Positions 5,591 to 7,530 of a stretch of 7,530 bases of DNA are shown one piece after another; within the stretch, counting starts at the first letter, position 1, and the number at the start of each line of letters is the position of its first letter. The notes under the pieces were generated by a model. That model saw only the letters and a list, made by a program, of their open reading frames with translations. It did not search any database and was not told the DNA's origin. The DNA lies in contig JAIRMK010000109.1 of NCBI GenBank assembly GCA_031258755.1, forward strand, positions 1 to 7,530. The letters are read 5' to 3'. Source of the stretch: Prevotellaceae bacterium. Lineage in GTDB: Bacteria; Bacteroidota; Bacteroidia; Bacteroidales; UBA932. Both the position numbers and the translations under genes were made by a program.

Positions 5591-5700
5591 CAATTATATA
5601 AAACGCAACTGAAAGTTACACAAAATAGGTTTATATTTGACAGCGTATTAGTGCGTTACGAAAGTTATTTGTGTAAATATTTATTGGACTTTATATAAAT
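5591..5700 (+). repeat. Left copy of a perfect 110-bp inverted repeat (MITE-like unit)
   Basis: Every base of 5591-5700 is matched by the reverse complement of 5885-5994. The unit has its own near-terminal inverted repeats, TTATATAAA (5594-5602) with TTTATATAA (5690-5698), and an inner pair, TTACACAAA (5616-5624) with TTTGTGTAA (5668-5676). It has no coding capacity. This nested layout suits a small non-autonomous element. I do not recognise its parent. Confidence 0.85.
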
Positions 5701-5704
5701 TAGA

Positions 5705-5717
5705 GGGCTGAAAGCCC
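5705..5717 (+). repeat. Isolated GAA-loop REP-like hairpin
   Basis: GGGCT-GAA-AGCCC is a perfect five-base stem just inside the left 110-bp arm. It matches the GAA/TTC triloop type at 5340, 5407 and 5537. If the 110-bp arm is removed, it would lie 14 bases from the AAC hairpin of module 2, so the arm may have inserted into a larger REP cluster. Confidence 0.6.
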
Positions 5718-5735
5718 GATATATTAAAAGTCTTG

Positions 5736-5743
5736 TAAATTTG
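5736..5743 (+). promoter_or_regulatory. Promoter-like -7 box in the core of the 404-bp element
   Basis: TAAATTTG matches TAnnTTTG and stands directly before the antitoxin-like remnant, where the promoter of an intact module would be. No TTTG is seen at -33. Confidence 0.35.
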
Positions 5744-5920
5744 CAGAAAAGCAGCACTCACCGGCAAGACTGGTGGAGCACGCTCTCGGCAGAAGAACAA
5801 GCGTCAATAGAGCGAGGCTTGGCCGATGCCGCTAATGGAAAAACCGCTCTTCATTCGGAAGTAAAAAAACGATATGACCACTTGATTTATATAAAGTCCA
5901 ATAAATATTTACACAAATAA
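5741..5920 (+). pseudogene. 3' remnant of an antitoxin-like gene, fused into the right 110-bp arm
   Basis: An open frame without a proper start runs from about 5741 to a TAA at 5918-5920. Its middle reads DWWSTLSAEEQASIERGLAD, then a Gly-containing turn and HSEVKKRYDHL. This is the pattern I associate with C-termini of small antitoxins in Bacteroidota type II modules (a Trp pair, an LS-E helix, GLAD, then H-EV-Y). The N-terminal half is missing: the promoter-like box at 5736-5743 is followed almost at once by the C-terminal half. The usual end after RYDHL is replaced by 12 residues encoded by the inverted-repeat arm, which joins exactly at 5885. Family assignment is from memory; that it is broken is clear. 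Confidence 0.6.
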
Positions 5921-5998
5921 CTTTCGTAACGCACTAATACGCTGTCAAATATAAACCTATTTTGTGTAACTTTCAGTTGCGTTTTATATAATTGTCAG

Positions 5999-6045
5999 CT
6001 ACTTCAAGAAGCCGACCGGTTGCACCAGTATCACGGTTTGCTTTT
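5999..6045 (-). pseudogene. 47-bp duplicate of the nitroreductase-like gene's 3' end
   Basis: This stretch equals 6441-6487 at 46 of 47 positions, with the copies 442 bases apart. It reproduces the last 14 codons and TAG stop of the nitroreductase-like gene. The one difference (T6020 versus C6462) is a synonymous third-position change in a Gln codon. The copy has no upstream gene body. It is flanked by direct repeats of TATAATTGT (5987-5995 and 6047-6055). Confidence 0.85.
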
Positions 6046-6055
6046 TTATAATTGT

Positions 6056-6310
6056 TTACGTGCCCGAATTAATTGCGTAAAGCGTTAGCGGGTCATTGTC
6101 AGGCCAGGTAAAACTCTCGAAACTGATGTCTTCATTTATGCACTTCCAATGAAGTCCAAAATGTGACTCGACCCATGCGTTGCGTTGCTCGGCGGTTGCT
6201 TGCTGCAAGCGTGGAAAAAAAAGCATGGGTTGGCTCAATTTTTTTCCATCCACGGTTTCGATAAATAGTCGATTATCAGCAAACCAAAGTTTTTTTATTT
6301 GCTTAGTCAT
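6056..6310 (-). CDS. DUF2442-domain protein (partner in a DUF4160/DUF2442 pair)
   Basis: From the ATG at 6310 the protein has 84 residues (MTKQIKKLWFADNRLF...). An upstream ATG at 6340 would add ten residues but lies inside the preceding frame; the 6310 start overlaps that gene's TGA by four bases (ATGA, 6307-6310), typical of coupled pairs. Strand-rich ADNRLFIETVDGK, then FPRLQQATAEQRNAW and the end WKCINEDISFESFTW are characteristic of DUF2442. These proteins are commonly encoded just after DUF4160 proteins, and the pair is suspected to be toxin-antitoxin-like; no function is proved. The stop codon lies just beyond the TATAATTGT repeat and the nitroreductase tail duplicate. Confidence 0.8.
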   Translation of the reverse strand: MTKQIKKLWFADNRLFIETVDGKKLSQPMLFFPRLQQATAEQRNAWVESHFGLHWKCINEDISFESFTWPDNDPLTLYAINSGT

Positions 6311-6411
6311 GCTTTCGCGGTTTTGAAAAATAATTTCCAATGCTCAATCATATAGTCGCGATTATCCCAATAAAAAAAGCGCATTCCTAATAGCGTTAAT
6401 ACTGTTGGCAT
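6307..6411 (-). pseudogene. DUF4160 gene with a large internal deletion
   Basis: A 34-residue frame from the ATG at 6411 reads MPTVLTLLGMRFFYW, then DNRDYMIEHWKLFF and KTAKA. The first part is the standard DUF4160 opening; the second resembles its C-terminal helix with the Trp. The central strand region with the His-Pro-His-Val type residues is absent, and an intact family member is usually about 80-90 residues. The deletion keeps the frame, so the coupling to DUF2442 (ATGA overlap) survives. The start is 29 bases beyond the nitroreductase-like stop on the same strand and no TAnnTTTG box is seen between them, so it may be transcribed from the nitroreductase promoter. It could still be a functional mini-protein. 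Confidence 0.65.
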
Positions 6412-6440
6412 ATATTATTATTCATTATTTCATTTGCCGC

Positions 6441-7040
6441 CTACTTCAAGAAGCCGACCGGCTGCACCAGTATCACGGTTTGCTTTTCGCCTAAGCGCAA
6501 CGCCTTTGCCAGGTCATCGCCTTTGAAAGAGCCGCGCGCCACCGTGCCCAGTCCTTCCGACGCGGCAAACAAATAAATGTTTTGCGAAATATACCCCGAA
6601 GAAATACGCGCATTCTCTATAGACGATTTATTCAAGTCGGCCACTATAACGATAGACAGGGCGGCCTCATTGGTGATGTTAGGCTGTCCCAGGGCGGCCC
6701 GCACGTCGCCGTCCACAACCCGCTGAAGTACGTTTTTCCTGGCGTCATAGAAATAGGCGCCATCATCAAATACCACATAGAGCTCCATTTCCTGCCTGTT
6801 CATGGCAGTGGGCGCCGTACGCTTGTCGTCGCGGTTGAAGCCGTTGGCCGCCCAAAGTAAATTGGAAAGCGTTTGCTCCGGCATTGTTTTTTTCACGTAC
6901 ACACGTTCGGAGCGGCGTTCGCTCAACGCTTCCAACAGGGTTTTTCCGCCTTTCCTTTCGGGGGCGTTCAACTTAATATCCTGCGCTTGCAGCATCAGGG
7001 CCAAGCCCAGCATAATGCATAAAACTAATCCTTTTTTCAT
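6441..7040 (-). CDS. Exported nitroreductase / SagB-like FMN oxidoreductase
   Basis: The 199-residue protein begins with a signal peptide (residues 1 to about 20; basic MKKG, a Leu-rich core, then LQAQ). The mature part follows the nitroreductase fold: ERRSERVYVKK (41-51) for phosphate contact with FMN, the segment RTAPTAMNRQEMELY (74-88) resembling the SagB/ThcOx flavin-binding loop, GQPNITNEAALSIVIVADL (118-136), and SGYISQNIYLFAASEGLGTV (148-167). It should bind FMN and oxidise or reduce a small molecule, probably in the periplasm; the substrate is unknown. AAGGAG-type SD (7050-7055) lies nine bases before the ATG. Its 3' end is duplicated at 5999-6045, and it diverges from the trp operon. 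Confidence 0.85.
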   Translation of the reverse strand: MKKGLVLCIMLGLALMLQAQDIKLNAPERKGGKTLLEALSERRSERVYVKKTMPEQTLSNLLWAANGFNRDDKRTAPTAMNRQEMELYVVFDDGAYFYDARKNVLQRVVDGDVRAALGQPNITNEAALSIVIVADLNKSSIENARISSGYISQNIYLFAASEGLGTVARGSFKGDDLAKALRLGEKQTVILVQPVGFLK

Positions 7041-7049
7041 ATTTGATAT

Positions 7050-7080
7050 CTCCTTAGTAATAATAGAATATACAAATGTA
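7050..7080 (-). promoter_or_regulatory. Promoter and SD of the nitroreductase-like gene
   Basis: The minus strand has TACATTTG (7073-7080), a perfect TAnnTTTG, and AAGGAG (7050-7055) nine bases before the ATG at 7040. Such a strong SD is unusual among the genes here. The -33 region is not convincing and falls in the palindrome at 7080-7093. Confidence 0.6.
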
Positions 7081-7093
7081 GGAAAATTTTCCT
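7080..7093. promoter_or_regulatory. 14-bp perfect palindrome between divergent promoters
   Basis: AGGAAAATTTTCCT is its own reverse complement. It abuts the nitroreductase -7 box and lies just upstream of the trp -33 box, so a dimeric regulator bound here could affect both genes. An operator role is inferred; AT-rich palindromes of this length can occur by chance. Confidence 0.35.
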
Positions 7094-7098
7094 TATTG

Positions 7099-7130
7099 TT
7101 TGTGAATTTGTGAATTTATTTTTACCTTTG
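7099..7130 (+). promoter_or_regulatory. trp operon promoter
   Basis: TTTG (7099-7102), 20 bases, then TACCTTTG (7123-7130) is a full match to the Bacteroidota promoter. The start would be near 7136, giving about 22 bases before the leader peptide. TTTGTGAA is repeated in tandem at 7099-7106 and 7107-7114, and a near-perfect palindrome (ATGATT-T-AATCAT, 7137-7149) covers the predicted start; either could bind a regulator. Confidence 0.7.
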
Positions 7131-7157
7131 CCGTCGATGATTTAATCATAAACGAAA

Positions 7158-7217
7158 ATGACGCTATATAATAATACTAATGCTTGGTGGTGGCGCTTCT
7201 TCTTGAATAAAGAGTGA
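7158..7217 (+). CDS. trpL: trp operon leader peptide
   Basis: A 19-codon frame encodes MTLYNNTNAWWWRFFLNKE, with three tandem Trp codons (7185-7193) followed by Arg-Phe-Phe. It lies 23-28 bases after the trp promoter and just before an intrinsic terminator and trpB. Ribosome stalling at the Trp codons when charged tRNA-Trp is scarce would keep the terminator from forming. The run of Trp codons, so rare by chance, makes this assignment firm although the peptide is too short for homology. Confidence 0.92.
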   Translation: MTLYNNTNAWWWRFFLNKE

Positions 7218-7266
7218 GTTGTTCCCACATGCTTAGTAGATAAGATGAAGCCTGTTGTAAACTCAC
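7214..7266 (+). promoter_or_regulatory. Predicted antiterminator helix of the trp attenuator
   Basis: GTGAGTT (7214-7220) is perfectly complementary to AACTCAC (7260-7266). The second strand takes the terminator loop and first two bases of its 3' arm and traps the 5' arm inside the loop, so both structures cannot form together. The first strand contains the leader's stop codon (7215-7217). A ribosome stalled at Trp would leave it free; one ending at the stop would cover it. This is inferred from pairing, not measured. Confidence 0.6.
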
Positions 7267-7279
7267 AACAGGCTTTTTT
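7248..7279 (+). terminator. trp attenuator terminator
   Basis: AAGCCTGTTGT (7248-7258) and ACAACAGGCTT (7265-7275) form an 11-base perfect stem with a six-base AAACTC loop, followed by further T residues to 7279. It lies between the leader peptide and trpB, the standard attenuator position. Confidence 0.92.
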
Positions 7280-7293
7280 AATTAAAAGGTAAG

Positions 7294-7328
7294 AATTATG
7301 AATTAAAAATTATGAGTTATGAGTTATC
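7294..7328. repeat. Five tandem heptamers running into the trpB start
   Basis: Read in sevens: AATTATG, AATTAAA, AATTATG, AGTTATG, AGTTATC. The trpB start codon (7319-7321) is the ATG of the fourth unit, and codons 2-3 come from the fifth. An earlier ATG at 7312 is out of frame and ends at a TGA at 7336-7338. The array fills the whole space between attenuator and trpB where an SD would be. Confidence 0.7.
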
Positions 7329-7530
7329 ACGTAAATGACGAAGGATACTATGGGGAGTTCGGCGGGGCTTACATCCCCGAAATTCTGCATGCCAATGTGG
7401 AGGCCCTGCAACAATCGTACAGGGCAACGCTCGACGACCCGGCATTCCAAAAAGAGTTCCGGGCGCTGCTCACAGACTACGCCGGCAGGCCTTCCCCACT
7501 CTACTTCGCCCAACGGCTGTCGGAGAAATA
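7319..7530 (+). CDS. trpB: Tryptophan synthase beta chain, N-terminal part (partial)
   Basis: Seventy codons are present before the window ends. The N-terminus SYHVNDEGYYGEFGGAYIPE contains the conserved G-FGG-Y-PE element, and YAGRPSPLYFAQRLSE holds the GRP-PLY motif at the usual distance. TrpB joins indole with serine using PLP; the Lys that holds PLP lies beyond the window. The ATG at 7319 was chosen because it is in frame directly before the conserved start; the ATG at 7312 is out of frame. Placement behind a Trp attenuator as first structural gene fits the trpB-first operons of Bacteroidota. trpE and the other genes are expected downstream but not seen. Confidence 0.95.
   Translation, partial: MSYHVNDEGYYGEFGGAYIPEILHANVEALQQSYRATLDDPAFQKEFRALLTDYAGRPSPLYFAQRLSEK

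Larger units (their letters stand above)
5591..5994. mobile_element. 404-bp composite: two inverted 110-bp units around a 184-bp core
   Basis: The arms are 5591-5700 and 5885-5994, and the core is 5701-5884. The core contains a GAA-loop hairpin, a TAnnTTTG box and the end of an antitoxin-like gene. Arm identity is 100 percent, implying recent duplication, gene conversion or ongoing inversion. I see no convincing target-site duplication around either arm or around the whole. It could be two insertions of one MITE, or one compound element that moved a gene fragment. Confidence 0.65.

Noticed and set aside
5324..5612. Overlapping plus-strand open frames across the REP-like hairpins
   Set aside because: They read through palindromes, lack a promoter or conserved motif and give low-complexity peptides. 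The region is better explained as repeat DNA.
5987..6055. TATAATTGT repeats as a clean transposon target duplication
   Set aside because: The insert would be 51 bp with no terminal inverted repeats, and one TATAATTGT overlaps the end of the 110-bp arm by eight bases, so the match may reflect shared AT-rich sequence.
1..7530. tRNA or rRNA genes
   Set aside because: I saw no cloverleaf with a T-loop consensus and no rRNA-like sequence on either strand, but I could not run a dedicated scan.

Overview
The window looks like chromosome from a member of the Bacteroidota, probably Bacteroidales. Several genes are preceded by the TAnnTTTG -7 box typical of this phylum, strong Shine-Dalgarno sequences are mostly absent, the intergenic DNA is AT-rich and repetitive, and a trp operon appears to begin with trpB behind a Trp-codon leader. 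The assignment is inferred from these signals; no marker gene is present.

Layout. Positions 1-1150: the start of a small antitoxin-like gene (minus strand, leaving the window) and an Rpn-type PD-(D/E)XK nuclease/transposase-like gene (minus), with an array of heptamer repeats on each side. Positions 1188-3901: a minus-strand block holding a KamA-family radical SAM enzyme with its own, possibly leaderless, promoter, and a translationally coupled pair made of a YtfE/ScdA-like di-iron hemerythrin protein and a NarL/LuxR-type regulator whose receiver lacks the phospho-accepting Asp. Positions 3902-4130: a regulatory spacer with an orphan minus-strand promoter and terminator and a repeated 11-bp motif. 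Positions 4131-4775: a HAD phosphatase (plus). Positions 4881-5333: a single-domain HUH Y1 transposase of the IS200/REP-associated (RAYT) type (plus).

Positions 5334-6055 have no intact gene but are densely structured: GC-rich hairpins with three-base loops next to the transposase; a perfect 110-bp inverted repeat (5591-5700 and 5885-5994) around a 184-bp core with a promoter-like box and the 3' end of an antitoxin-like gene; and a 47-bp duplicate of the 3' end of the downstream nitroreductase-like gene. Positions 6056-6411 hold a DUF4160/DUF2442 pair in which the DUF4160 partner has lost its middle. This accessory patch records transposition and decay of small toxin-antitoxin-like modules.

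Positions 6441-7040: a secreted nitroreductase/SagB-like protein (minus). Positions 7041-7318: a divergent promoter region with palindromes, then a complete trp attenuator (19-codon leader with three tandem Trp codons, an 11-bp intrinsic terminator and a mutually exclusive helix). trpB starts at 7319 and leaves the window.

Four intergenic arrays of about seven-base units, each with a different consensus, occur in the window, and three of them run into the end or start of a coding sequence. The main novelty candidates are these arrays and the 5334-6487 patch.
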